A stretch of DNA of 64,000 nucleotides from Burkholderiaceae bacterium (GCA_024235875.1 JACKLP010000002.1:372001-436000); one strand, 5' to 3'; counted from the stretch's first letter, positions 8,589 to 16,269 are shown. Made by a program: numbers and translations. Notes: a model not told the origin generated them from the sequence alone.

Positions 8589-9370
8589 TGCGCGGGCCTG
8601 CCGGGAAAGAAGGCGTTGGTGCGCCGGATGTACTCGGCGTAGGCGGGCCGGCGCTCGCCGATGTCCTTCTCGAGCAGCGCGACGCCCGAGACCCGAAGCA
8701 GCAGCACCGTCATCAGCAAGGGAGAGAGCACGCTCCACCACGCGCCGGCGGACGCGGCCACCAGCCATGCGCCCCACCACACGCAGCACTCGCCGAAGTA
8801 ATTGGGGTGACGCGAGTAGCGCCACAGGCCTTGGTCGAGTACGCGCCCGCGGCGCGAGGGATCGGCTCGGAATCGGGCCAGTTGCGTATCGGCGATGGCC
8901 TCGAACACGAGGCCGAACACGAGCAGCGCGAGCCCCAGCGCATCGAGCATCCCCCAGGGTGCGGGGCTCGCGACCGCGGCGATCAGCGGCCAAGACACGA
9001 TCCAGCCCAGCACGGCCTGCAAGCCGAAGACCAGATAGAGGCTCTTCCAGGCGAAGCCCGGCTGGTTGCGCTGCCGGATCGCCTGGTAGCGGTGGTCTTC
9101 CGGCTGGCCGCGACTGCGCCAGGCGATGTGCCCGCTCAGGCGAATCGCCCACAAGGCCACGATCGCGATTAGGATCGGTGCGCGTGAGCCGCTTGGCACC
9201 AGCAATGCGACGATCGCGGGTGGCAGCCAGATGAACCATGACCAGAACGTATCGACGATGCTCGCGTCGCGGCGGATCACGCTGGCGATCCAGGCCGGTA
9301 TGGCGAGCGCGACGCCAGCGCCCAGGCCGACCAGCGCCGCCTGCAACACGGTGAAGCTGCCTGCGTTCAT
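8585..9370 (-). CDS. DUF1295 family membrane protein (steroid 5-alpha-reductase-like)
   Basis: A 261-residue polytopic protein of DUF1295, related to the C-terminal domain of steroid 5-alpha-reductases and isoprenylcysteine methyltransferases. Characteristic is the region LWRYSRHPNYFGECCVWWGAW, where RHPNYFGE is the diagnostic motif, followed by LEKDIGERRPAYAEYIRRTNAFFP. About seven hydrophobic segments are visible. The reaction is unknown, but an NAD(P)H-dependent double-bond reduction on a lipid is a reasonable guess from the fold. Both ends overlap the neighbouring genes by four bases. Confidence 0.88.
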   Translation of the reverse strand: MNAGSFTVLQAALVGLGAGVALAIPAWIASVIRRDASIVDTFWSWFIWLPPAIVALLVPSGSRAPILIAIVALWAIRLSGHIAWRSRGQPEDHRYQAIRQRNQPGFAWKSLYLVFGLQAVLGWIVSWPLIAAVASPAPWGMLDALGLALLVFGLVFEAIADTQLARFRADPSRRGRVLDQGLWRYSRHPNYFGECCVWWGAWLVAASAGAWWSVLSPLLMTVLLLRVSGVALLEKDIGERRPAYAEYIRRTNAFFPGRPAQ

Positions 9371-9915
9371 GTCCTCGCCTCCCGCAAGCGGGCAGGCGGC
9401 CGCCCGAAGCGTTGTGCCAGGTGCAGCAACAAGGGGGTCGCGAGCGCCCAGCCGATCGCGAGCACGCCGAGTGCCCGCGGCCCGTCCTCGATCCGGCAGG
9501 CGCCCATGCGCTCGGCCGCCAGATAGGATGCGGGCCCGCCGATCGCCCCGAACACGGCGGCCAGCGCCGGCCGGCCGTGTAGCCATTGCATCGGCTCGCG
9601 CAGCACCGACGCGAACAGCGCCCACATCGCGAGGATCCAGGCGGGTGCCCAGCCGGCGAGCGGCTCGGGCGACGCATAGTCGACCAGGCCGCCTTGCGCC
9701 AGCGCGCTGTCCCAGGCCACGCCGATCGCGATCGCGACGAAGACCAGCCGCACGTCGGCGACGCGATTCGTGCTCCAGCCGACCTGCCAGGCCACGGCGG
9801 CGGCCGCCGCTGAGACGGCGGCCATCGATCGATCCTGGGCCGCGAAGATCACGCAGGCGAACCAGGCCACCTGGAACACGACCAGGCCGATCAGCATGCG
9901 GGCGCGCGCGGGCAT
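9367..9915 (-). CDS. DUF2878 family membrane protein
   Basis: A 182-residue membrane protein with five to six hydrophobic segments, matching DUF2878 in length and in the pattern FQVAWFACVIFAAQ, then GWSTNR near the start of the second segment, GVAWDSALAQGGLVDY and APAWILAMWALFASVLREPMQWLHGRP. The family is found beside CFA and DUF1295 genes. Its function is not known. Its ATG shares one base with the stop of the upstream methyltransferase gene (TGATG), so expression is coupled. Confidence 0.8.
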   Translation of the reverse strand: MPARARMLIGLVVFQVAWFACVIFAAQDRSMAAVSAAAAAVAWQVGWSTNRVADVRLVFVAIAIGVAWDSALAQGGLVDYASPEPLAGWAPAWILAMWALFASVLREPMQWLHGRPALAAVFGAIGGPASYLAAERMGACRIEDGPRALGVLAIGWALATPLLLHLAQRFGRPPARLREART

Positions 9916-10961
9916 CAGCGAGCCCGGGGCGCGAACAGGTAGTGAGAGACCCACCACTGCTGACCATTGGAGTGGCCGAACAATTCGGCGCAGGACATGA
10001 AGAACAGGCGCCAGCGCGTCCACCACAGTTCGGCGTTTTCTTCCCCGTAGGTCTGCTCGAGGATCGGCCAGACGGCTTCGCGGCGCGCGCTCATGTTCGC
10101 CAGCCAGGCCTCGGCGGTGCGGGCATAGTGGGTGCCGTCCCAGCGCCAGCGCGCGACCACCCCGAGGTCGTCCTGGAAGCGCAGAGCCAGGCCGTCGCTG
10201 GGCATCATTCCGCCGGCAAAGAAGTGGCGTGTCATCCAGTCGCTGGCGTCGCGTTCCTCGAACGGGTAGGGCGTGTCACGGTGCACGAACACATGCATGA
10301 AGAAACGGCCATCGCGCTCGAGCCAGCGCGCCACCCGCGCGAACATCTCCGGCCAGTTGCGCAGATGCTCGAACATCTCGACCGAGACGACCCGGTCGAA
10401 GCGCCGCCCCGGATCGAAGTCGGCGACGTTGCAGGTGATGACCTCGAGGTTCGAGAAGCCGCGCTCGCGGGCGGTGGCTTCGATCCACTCGCGTTGCGAG
10501 TTCGAGTTGGACACGGCGGTGATCCGCGCGTTGGGGAAGTGCTCGGCCATCCAGAGCGTGAGCGAGCCCCAGCCGCAGCCGAGTTCCAGGATGCGCTGGC
10601 CGTCGGCCAGTCCGGCATGGCCGGCAGTTGCCGCCAGCGCCTTCTCCTCGGCGAGCGGCAGTGTTTCGACGCCATCGGGCCACCAGGCCGAGCTGTATTT
10701 TCGGCGCGGGCCGAGCACCTGCTCGAAGAAGGCCGCGGGCACCTCGTAGTGCTGTTCGTTCGCGCGCTCGGGCAACAAGGCCACCGGCGAGACGCGCATC
10801 TCGTCCGCGAATGCCTCGGCTCTGGCCAGCGAGGCGGCTGCGTCGCCGCTTTCGATCTCGTCGAGGCGCTGGCGAAGCAGGCGCCGGATGCCGGCCCTGA
10901 CCAGGGCATCGGGCAGTACGCCGCGCTCGGTCCAGTCCAGCGCGAGATCCGTTACGGACAT
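9915..10961 (-). CDS. CFA-like SAM-dependent fatty-acid methyltransferase, first gene of the operon
   Basis: A 348-residue methyltransferase of the cyclopropane synthase superfamily. It has ILELGCGWGSLTLWMAEHFP (SAM loop), then VSVEMFEHLRNW with the conserved glutamate, and the HVFVH region. It differs from the operon's other copy: the HYEVPAAFFEQVLGPRRKYSSAWW segment has serine where CFA synthases have the SC motif cysteine, and the N-terminal lipid domain is short. It therefore may add a methyl group rather than close a ring, as in the UfaM-type enzymes of furan fatty acid synthesis. AAGGAG seven bases before ATG 10961 fixes the start; a sigma promoter lies at 11028-11055. Confidence 0.85.
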   Translation of the reverse strand: MSVTDLALDWTERGVLPDALVRAGIRRLLRQRLDEIESGDAAASLARAEAFADEMRVSPVALLPERANEQHYEVPAAFFEQVLGPRRKYSSAWWPDGVETLPLAEEKALAATAGHAGLADGQRILELGCGWGSLTLWMAEHFPNARITAVSNSNSQREWIEATARERGFSNLEVITCNVADFDPGRRFDRVVSVEMFEHLRNWPEMFARVARWLERDGRFFMHVFVHRDTPYPFEERDASDWMTRHFFAGGMMPSDGLALRFQDDLGVVARWRWDGTHYARTAEAWLANMSARREAVWPILEQTYGEENAELWWTRWRLFFMSCAELFGHSNGQQWWVSHYLFAPRAR

Positions 10962-11027
10962 TGCTTTCTCCTTGGGTGGCGCCCGGTCGGGCTTTCGCCG
11001 CGATTCATGGCCGGGGCAGTTGACGCT

Positions 11028-11055
11028 TGTACGTGGCGTGGCGCCGATCGGATCA
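11028..11055 (-). promoter_or_regulatory. Predicted ECF-sigma promoter of the lipid-modification operon
   Basis: Read on the minus strand, TGATCC (bases 11055-11050) is followed after 16 bases by CGTACA (11033-11028). This fits the -35 TGATCC reported for RpoE/ChrR-type sigma factors, and the same -35, spacer and CGTA start of the -10 are found at two further sites here. Transcription would start near 11021, giving a leader of about 60 bases before the ATG at 10961 with its AAGGAG. Confidence 0.7.
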
Positions 11056-11070
11056 CTGGTGCCGCGCTTG

Positions 11071-11098
11071 TGATCCAATCGAAGCCCGGACACGTATC
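11071..11098 (+). promoter_or_regulatory. Predicted ECF-sigma promoter of the sigma-chrR operon (autoregulation)
   Basis: TGATCC at 11071-11076 and CGTATC at 11093-11098 with a 16-base spacer. It has the same -35 hexamer, the same spacer and the same CGTA start of the -10 element as the divergent promoter at 11028-11055. The -35 boxes of the two promoters are 15 bases apart, so both can be served from one intergenic region. A start near 11105 is expected, which places the first possible ATG (11105) at the transcript end. Confidence 0.7.
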
Positions 11099-11206
11099 AG
11101 GGGCATGCTCGATGTCCACGACCTCTCCAACCGGTCCCGCGCGCCCAGGCCGCCGCGTGCCGCCGCCCATGTCGGGCCGGTAGGCGTGGGCGGCGAGAGC
11201 GGCCGC

Positions 11207-11773
11207 GTGCCGGACCCGGTCCAGATCGGGCTGTGGGTCCGGGCCGTTGGCGAGTCGGGCGATCGCCGCGCGTTCGCCGCGCTGTTTCGGCATTTCGCGC
11301 CCCGCATCAAGGCCTACCTGATGCGCAGTGGCTCCAACGAGGCCCTGGCCGAGGAGCTCACCCAGGAGACCATGGTCACGCTGTGGCGGCGCGCCTCGAG
11401 CTTCGATCCCGAGCGGGCCAGGCTCTCGACCTGGCTGTTCACGATCGCGCGCAACCTGCGCATCGATCATCTGCGCCGCGCCGGCCTGCCCGAGGCCGAC
11501 GGCGATGCGCGCTGGGACGCCGACCAGATTCCGGCGGATGCCGGGCTCGCGCCCGATGCACTGGTGCTGGCCGCCGAGCGCGAACGCCGGGTGCATGCCG
11601 CGTTGGCGCAGCTTCCGAGCGAACAGGCGCAAGTGCTGCGCCTGTCGTTCTTCGAAGAACGACCGCACTCGCAGATCGCGCGCGAGCTCGATATTCCGCT
11701 GGGCACCGTCAAGTCTCGCGTCCGGCTCGCGGTCGCCCAGCTACGCCGTTTTCTCGATCGATCCGAATCATGA
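11207..11773 (+). CDS. rpoE: ECF RNA polymerase sigma factor, RpoE/ChrR type
   Basis: A sigma-70 factor of the extracytoplasmic class. Region 2 reads RAFAALFRHFAPRIKAYL and LAEELTQETMVTLWRRASSF; region 4 reads ALAQLPSEQAQVLRLSFFEE followed by the helix-turn-helix HSQIARELDIPLGTVKSRV. GTG 11207 (188 residues, GAGAG seven bases upstream) gives the usual length; GTG 11186 and ATG 11105 are also in frame, but the latter would coincide with the predicted transcript start. Its stop overlaps the chrR start (ATGA), the usual pairing of a sigma factor with its inhibitor. By family and neighbours it should direct a response to singlet oxygen or related membrane oxidative damage. Confidence 0.9.
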   Translation: MPDPVQIGLWVRAVGESGDRRAFAALFRHFAPRIKAYLMRSGSNEALAEELTQETMVTLWRRASSFDPERARLSTWLFTIARNLRIDHLRRAGLPEADGDARWDADQIPADAGLAPDALVLAAERERRVHAALAQLPSEQAQVLRLSFFEERPHSQIARELDIPLGTVKSRVRLAVAQLRRFLDRSES

Positions 11774-12435
11774 CGATCCACCATCACCCCGACGACGATC
11801 TCCTGGTCGACCTGGCCGCCGGCGCCCTGGGGGCTGGGCGCGCGCTGGTGCTGACCGTTCACCTCGATCACTGCAGCCACTGCCGCGAGCGGCTCCATGC
11901 CCTGCAGGCGCTCGGTGGCGCGCTGCTCGAAGACACCGAGCCGATGGCGCTCGACGCGGGCGCCTGGGTGCGAACGCTCGAGCGCATCGATGCGCTCCCC
12001 GGGCAGGATGTGCGACCCGGGCGCCGTCCCGCGGCCGCGTGGCGTGCGCCCTTGCCCGACGGTCTCGAGCTGCCGGCGAGCCTGCGGGGTTGCGGGTCGA
12101 CGCCGTGGCGCTGGGGCGGTCCGGGCGTCAAGTTCAGTCGCGTGCAGGTCGCGGCCGAGCCCGACGGCTCGGTGTTCCTGCTGCGCATCGGTGCCGGGCG
12201 AAGCCTGCCGCGTCACTCCCACGGCGAAGTCGAGTTCACGCAGGTGTTGTGCGGCGGCTTCGCCGATGGGCGGGCGAGCTTCGAGCCGGGGGACTTCGAT
12301 GCGGCCGACGATTCCGTCTTGCACCAGCCGGTGGTCGGGCCCGATCGGGAATGTGTCTGCCTTGCCTACCTGTCGGCGCCATTGCGCTTCGAAGGCAAGC
12401 TCGCCTCACTGATGGGCGGTTTGATCGGACTGTGA
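11770..12435 (+). CDS. chrR: ChrR-type zinc anti-sigma factor
   Basis: A 221-residue protein with the two domains of ChrR. The N-terminal anti-sigma domain has H6, H31, C35 and C38 (HLDHCSHC), which match the four zinc ligands of Rhodobacter sphaeroides ChrR at the same residue numbers. The C-terminal cupin domain has H149, H151, E155 (RHSHGEVEFTQ) and H185, the spacing of the second metal site. In that model the cupin domain is needed to release the sigma factor after singlet oxygen. The last 30 bases overlap the convergent DUF2177 gene. Confidence 0.92.
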   Translation: MTIHHHPDDDLLVDLAAGALGAGRALVLTVHLDHCSHCRERLHALQALGGALLEDTEPMALDAGAWVRTLERIDALPGQDVRPGRRPAAAWRAPLPDGLELPASLRGCGSTPWRWGGPGVKFSRVQVAAEPDGSVFLLRIGAGRSLPRHSHGEVEFTQVLCGGFADGRASFEPGDFDAADDSVLHQPVVGPDRECVCLAYLSAPLRFEGKLASLMGGLIGL

Positions 12436-12852
12436 TGCCGGGCTGCGCCTCCAGGCGAGGCGATGCCCGATGGCAGCGCTCACCGAGGTGACGATCGGCC
12501 CCCAGCACAGATCGACCAGGGTCACGTGCCAGGGCCAGTCGCGCACGGTCGCCTGGTTGGTGAGGTCGTAGGTCGCATACGCGACGAAGCCGAACAGGGC
12601 GCCTCGAGCGAGCGCGCCGACCGTTCGCTTGGCGGGCGCGATCGCAAAGAAGATCACGCCACTGATGTACACCAGGTAGAACGTGGCGGCGGCCAGCACG
12701 TCGAAGCCCTCGCGCATCACGTGACCAATCCCCGGCCGATACAGGCGATCGGCCATCACCGTCAGCCAGACCGCGTCGAGTATCAGGAAGGCCATGGCGG
12801 TCACGACGAAGCTCAGGGCTGCGCGGCCGGCGGTGGGGGTATTGCGGGACAT
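12406..12852 (-). CDS. DUF2177 family membrane protein
   Basis: A 148-residue protein with four hydrophobic segments. The motif LDAVWLTVMADRLYRPGIGHVM at the first helix end and ATYDLTNQATVRDWPWHVTLVDLCWG later are hallmarks of DUF2177 (YtcA-like/Urea-carboxylase neighbour type). Function unknown. It lies five bases after the DUF6134 gene on the same strand, so the two form an operon that reads from the sigma-type promoter at 13636-13663. Confidence 0.88.
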   Translation of the reverse strand: MSRNTPTAGRAALSFVVTAMAFLILDAVWLTVMADRLYRPGIGHVMREGFDVLAAATFYLVYISGVIFFAIAPAKRTVGALARGALFGFVAYATYDLTNQATVRDWPWHVTLVDLCWGPIVTSVSAAIGHRLAWRRSPASQSDQTAHQ

Positions 12853-12857
12853 CGGGT

Positions 12858-13604
12858 CTACCTCATTCGATAACTGAGCGTGCGGCCGCCACCGACCGTC
12901 GTGTCCAGGCCCACCCAGCGTTCATCGTGGTACCAGACATCGATCGGATTTGCCGAGCCGATGATGCGGATGCCGCGAGCCTGGACTCGGCGCCCGGCGA
13001 CCTCGATCGAGCGATCGGGCAAGGACTGGATCTCGACCGGGGTCATGCGTCCGGTCCCGGGGTCGAGCAGGCGTTGCTGGCGCGCGAGAGCCGGATTCCA
13101 GTACGCGAAGCTCCATACGCACCCCCTGCCGCTGTCCGCGCTGGAGCGCTGTGACGCGTCGGCCGGGTCGCGCACGACGACATCGAATCGATCGCCGCGC
13201 AGCCGGCCGTCGACCTCGGTCACGGTGCCGTTGTCGTCGGTCCGCGCAGCGATCGATTCGAGGCAGCCATCGTGCCAGCGCTCGCGGACCTCGTGCCGGT
13301 AGCGATAGAGCGCAATGCCCAGTACCTTGACCGTGAAGCGCGCACGGCTCGTGAGCGTCCGGCGCTCGGTCGAGGGAGGGCCGGCCGGTTCGACCACGAA
13401 ATCGTGGGTGCCCACGACGTCGCCGTCGAGCAATGCGGTGAACTGCCATTCGGTACGCCCGTCGTTCGCGACCGCCTGCACGGACACGGCGGTGACGAGA
13501 CCGAGCGCGAGCACGCTCGCGCGTGTCACCAGCCGGTTCGTTGCCCGGGGTTGGCTCCGACGATGACCGGACGGATGGCTGACGGGTTCGGGCAGGGGCG
13601 ACAT
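12858..13604 (-). CDS. Secreted DUF6134 family protein
   Basis: A 248-residue protein with an N-terminal hydrophobic segment at about residues 25-45 (LVTRASVLALGLVTAVSVQAVA) that looks like a signal peptide after a basic leader. The mature part resembles the DUF6134 family: EWQFTALLDGDVVGTHDFVV, ALYRYRHEVRERWHDGCLESI, and WSFAYWNPALARQQRLLDPGTG. The start ATG 13604 is supported by GAAGG eight bases upstream and by a predicted start of transcription near 13629. Function unknown; co-transcription with DUF2177 and the shared promoter type suggest a role in envelope stress. Confidence 0.8.
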   Translation of the reverse strand: MSPLPEPVSHPSGHRRSQPRATNRLVTRASVLALGLVTAVSVQAVANDGRTEWQFTALLDGDVVGTHDFVVEPAGPPSTERRTLTSRARFTVKVLGIALYRYRHEVRERWHDGCLESIAARTDDNGTVTEVDGRLRGDRFDVVVRDPADASQRSSADSGRGCVWSFAYWNPALARQQRLLDPGTGRMTPVEIQSLPDRSIEVAGRRVQARGIRIIGSANPIDVWYHDERWVGLDTTVGGGRTLSYRMR

Positions 13605-13635
13605 CGGCGGCCTTCGACGCGATTCACACCCCAGT

Positions 13636-13663
13636 CATACGGACTCGAAGGACCGACGGATCA
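13636..13663 (-). promoter_or_regulatory. Predicted ECF-sigma promoter of the DUF6134-DUF2177 operon
   Basis: On the minus strand TGATCC (13663-13658), 16 bases, then CGTATG (13641-13636). The -35, spacer and CGTA are identical to both divergent promoters at 11.0-11.1 kb, although the gene it faces is unrelated in sequence. Transcription would begin near 13629, about 25 bases before ATG 13604. Confidence 0.65.
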
Positions 13664-13760
13664 CTGCCCGGCCGCGCACATGCCGGGGCGAGCCTTCGCA
13701 TGCGATGATCCGAGGCCTGGTCCGCCCGGATGGCGGCCGTCATTTCCCGGGGAGAACGTC

Positions 13761-14255
13761 GTGTCGACATTCGCTTTGCTGCGCAACACCGCGGTCGTGC
13801 TGGCCGTCGCCTCATCCGTGTGTGCGCCGGCGCGCGCCGCCGGCGACGTACCGCCGACCGAGGCCCGGGCCTTGCTGGGCTGGCTGCAGGCCGGGTCCTA
13901 CAAGAACTGGCGTCACGAGTCGGCCGCACACCCATCGGCAGGACCGCATCCGGCCCGCGTGATCGCCTACCTGAATCCGGCGCTCGACGCATCGCTGGCC
14001 GCGAAGGCGGCGGCGCACCCGTCGGGGGCTTCGGCAGTGAAGGAATTGTTCGATGCGGCCGGCAAGCTCTCGGGTTGGGCGGTCTCGGTCAAGACCGAGG
14101 CCGACAGCCGCGCCGGCCAGGGCTGGTTCTGGTACGAGATCCTGGGCACGACGCCGGCAAGCCAGGTGGTCGCGAGCGCCAAGGGCGTGCCGCTTTGCTA
14201 TGGCTGCCACACGCCGGGTCGCGACTTCGTGCTGATTCCGTATCCGCTGAAGTAG
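13761..14255 (+). CDS. Cytochrome P460-family heme protein
   Basis: A 164-residue secreted protein starting at GTG 13761 (MSTFALLRNTAVVLAVASSVCAPARA signal peptide, cut after about residue 27; GGGGAGAA upstream). The mature part follows the P460 family pattern: HPSAGPHPARVIAYLNPAL, SGASAVKELFDAAG, GWAVSVKTE and GWFWYEIL, ending in the c-type heme motif CYGCH at residues 146-150. P460 cytochromes oxidise hydroxylamine or related small molecules, or reduce NO; which applies is not clear. The CxxCH ties the heme covalently. Confidence 0.8.
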   Translation: MSTFALLRNTAVVLAVASSVCAPARAAGDVPPTEARALLGWLQAGSYKNWRHESAAHPSAGPHPARVIAYLNPALDASLAAKAAAHPSGASAVKELFDAAGKLSGWAVSVKTEADSRAGQGWFWYEILGTTPASQVVASAKGVPLCYGCHTPGRDFVLIPYPLK

Positions 14256-14299
14256 TCGGCCGTGCACGATCCCCGAAGCCCGGATCGCAGGAGAAGATC

Positions 14300-14542
14300 A
14301 TGAACCACCCGAATGCCGTCGCCCGGCTCTGTGCCGGGGTGTCGATGCTCGCGATCAGCGGTGCGGCAATGGCGGCCGCCGTGCTTGGCAAGATGCCTTC
14401 GAACCAGTCGCTGAAGGCCGGCGCGGTGGTCTTCGTCGAGAACGATGGTCGCTGCCGCTCCGGCGAGGTGATGAAGGTGACCGGGGGCAGCAAGCGCAAG
14501 GACATCGCGCGGCGCATCGAGTGCGTGCCCCGGCCCGACTGA
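14300..14542 (+). CDS. Small secreted protein (DUF6719-like)
   Basis: An 80-residue protein with a signal peptide (ARLCAGVSMLAISGAAMAAAV) followed by the short polar tail SGEVMKVTGGSKRKDIARRIECV. AGGAGAAG six bases before ATG 14300 fixes the start. It resembles small periplasmic proteins of about this length that carry one Cys pair or a lone Cys in a secreted beta-strand domain. It follows the P460 gene by 44 bases and may be co-transcribed with it. Confidence 0.55.
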   Translation: MNHPNAVARLCAGVSMLAISGAAMAAAVLGKMPSNQSLKAGAVVFVENDGRCRSGEVMKVTGGSKRKDIARRIECVPRPD

Positions 14543-14607
14543 GGCGGGCCAGGCACGCCACCACCCATACGCTCGACGCCCGACCACGCCCCGAGTCGGT
14601 GGCGGGG

Positions 14608-15633
14608 TCAGCGAACAGCGTCGATCCGGGCCACCAGGCCCTCGGGCCAAGCGTGTCCTTCCATGTCGGCGACGATGCGTGCCTTCACGAACCGGAAGCT
14701 GTCGAGATCGGGCTCGGTGACCTGGATGCCGAGCGCCGGCAGCCGGGCGAGCGCCGTCGCCATCTCTTCGGCAAACACCAGCTCGCCCTCGGCCGCGGCC
14801 TCGCGGGCGGCCTGTGCGAGCCACTCGCGCTCGCGGGCGTTCAGGCGCTGCCAGGTCCTCTCGCCGATCCACAGGGCAACGCCCGAGTGCAGCCAGTTCA
14901 CCGGCGAGAAATGCTTGTGTGTCTCGACGAGCACGCGGGCGCCGATGAAGTCGGTCACGCCGTTGTCCTGGCCGTCGACCGTGGCGCCGGCCAGTGCCAT
15001 GTGGAATTGCAGCGAGGTCATCGGCTCGGGAACGGCGCCCCAGAGCTCGAAGGTGCGCACGAAGATCGGGTTCCTCGCGACCGGAAAGCGCAGCCCGGCC
15101 ATGTCAGCCACCGTTCGCACCGGATTGAGGCGGTTGGTGATCACGCGCGGCGCCTTGTCGCCTATCTGGCCGACGAACCGAATGCCGGTGGTCTCGCGCA
15201 CGGTGCGAGCGAGCGCGCCGAACTCGGCGCTGCGCACGAACTGCCGGTAGTGATCCTGGTCGCGAAACAGGAAGGGCGTCCAGAGCACGTTGAACAGGCG
15301 CGCCTCGGGCAGCACCACCAGCGCGCCGGCGTCGGCCACATGCAGGTCGATGCTGCCCTCGCGAACGCCTTGCCACAGTCCCACCAGCGTGCCGGCGCGC
15401 TTCTCGATGCGCACGGCCATGGCGCCGCGCGACACCGCCAGCAGATGGCGGGCGAGTCTTTGGGCCGCCTGGACTTGCGCCGATCGGGGCGCGCCGTTGG
15501 CGACCAGCGTGAGTGCGTCCTGCGCATGGGCGACGATGGCCATGCCCGCAATCACGAGTGCCGCCGCGCAGCGGACGAGCCGGCTCGTCCCGGCGCCGGC
15601 GGGCCGGTATCGGCGTCGATTCGATGTCTTCAT
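14608..15633 (-). CDS. TRAP transporter substrate-binding protein (DctP family)
   Basis: A 341-residue periplasmic protein with a signal peptide (AALVIAGMAIVAHAQ, cut near residue 38). It follows the DctP fold: SRGAMAVRIEKRAGTLVGLWQGVREGSIDLHVADAGAL at the start, RTVADMAGLRFPVARNPIF with the conserved Arg of the ligand pocket, and QFHMALAGATVDGQDNGV, the usual DctP helix. CCTCC (read on minus as GGAGG) before the ATG supports the start. No DctQ or DctM genes are next to it, so the membrane partner must lie elsewhere. The ligand is probably a carboxylate. Confidence 0.85.
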   Translation of the reverse strand: MKTSNRRRYRPAGAGTSRLVRCAAALVIAGMAIVAHAQDALTLVANGAPRSAQVQAAQRLARHLLAVSRGAMAVRIEKRAGTLVGLWQGVREGSIDLHVADAGALVVLPEARLFNVLWTPFLFRDQDHYRQFVRSAEFGALARTVRETTGIRFVGQIGDKAPRVITNRLNPVRTVADMAGLRFPVARNPIFVRTFELWGAVPEPMTSLQFHMALAGATVDGQDNGVTDFIGARVLVETHKHFSPVNWLHSGVALWIGERTWQRLNAREREWLAQAAREAAAEGELVFAEEMATALARLPALGIQVTEPDLDSFRFVKARIVADMEGHAWPEGLVARIDAVR

Positions 15634-15752
15634 GCGTTCCTCCGTTTGCGTTGGGTGCCGGGTGGCGGACCGGTAGCCCGCCACCGTGGCGCCGGCGGGA
15701 CGGCGCCCGCGCCACGGCATCCCGGCGTTGAGGCATGAGCCTGCTCGCCAGG

Positions 15753-15793
15753 GCGTTCGCAAAGCGTTCGCGCGGCGTTCGTGCGGGTGTTCG
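15753..15793. promoter_or_regulatory. Four direct heptamer repeats, likely response-regulator operator
   Basis: GCGTTCG occurs at 15753-15759, 15764-15770 and 15775-15781, and GTGTTCG at 15787-15793. The first three are spaced by exactly four bases (11-base period), the last by five. This is the form of binding sites of OmpR/PhoB-type response regulators. The site lies between the divergent dctP gene and the small secreted protein gene at 15871 and could control either. Confidence 0.5.
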
Positions 15794-15870
15794 CACGCCG
15801 GGCGGTAAGATCTGATGGGGCGCCCGGGGCGCCAGTCGGCCGGTCCGTTTCGAGACAGGAGGGTGATGCG

Positions 15871-16269
15871 ATGCGTCGCAGGACTATTGCTTGCGCGGTT
15901 CTTGCAATGGCCGCGATTGGCCTGTTCGCACTCGGCGACCGTGAGGCCGTGGCTCAGCAAGAGTTTCCCGATGTGGTTGGCGCAAAGGTGCGTGCGGCCG
16001 GGACCGACACCTTCGATTTCGACGTGACGGTCTCCTCACCCTATGATTCGCCGCAGCGCTACGCCGATGCCTTTCGTGCGCTGGGCGCGGACGGAACCGT
16101 CTATGGCGAGCGCAAGCTGTGGCACGACCATGCCGGCGAGCAGCCGTTCACCCGTGATCTGTACGGTGTGCGCATACCGCCGGGCGTGCGCCAAGTGCTC
16201 ATCCAGGCGCGCGACCAGCGCCACGGCTATGGCGGCAAGACACTGGAACTCGCATTGCCGGGTCGCTGA
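15871..16269 (+). CDS. Small secreted protein of unknown function
   Basis: A 132-residue protein with a cleavable signal peptide (TIACAVLAMAAIGLFAL, then the REAVAQQ cut site). The mature part of about 100 residues is polar: RAAGTDTFDFDVTVSSPYDSPQRYADAFRAL and GVRQVLIQARDQRHGYGGKTLELALPG, which suggests a small beta-rich fold. AGGAGG seven bases before the ATG supports the start. No family recognised. The heptamer array at 15753-15793 lies about 80 bases upstream and may control it. Confidence 0.6.
   Translation: MRRRTIACAVLAMAAIGLFALGDREAVAQQEFPDVVGAKVRAAGTDTFDFDVTVSSPYDSPQRYADAFRALGADGTVYGERKLWHDHAGEQPFTRDLYGVRIPPGVRQVLIQARDQRHGYGGKTLELALPGR

Noticed and set aside
7635..9677. Continuous frame from the desaturase gene back through the DUF1295 region
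   Set aside because: It is just the desaturase frame being open upstream; the real start at 8588 overlaps the DUF1295 stop, and the upstream part has no desaturase similarity.
11105..11206. N-terminal extension of the ECF sigma factor to ATG 11105
   Set aside because: The predicted transcript start lies at about 11105, and the extra 34 residues are Pro/Arg/Ala-rich without resemblance to sigma region 2. A leaderless start cannot be fully excluded.
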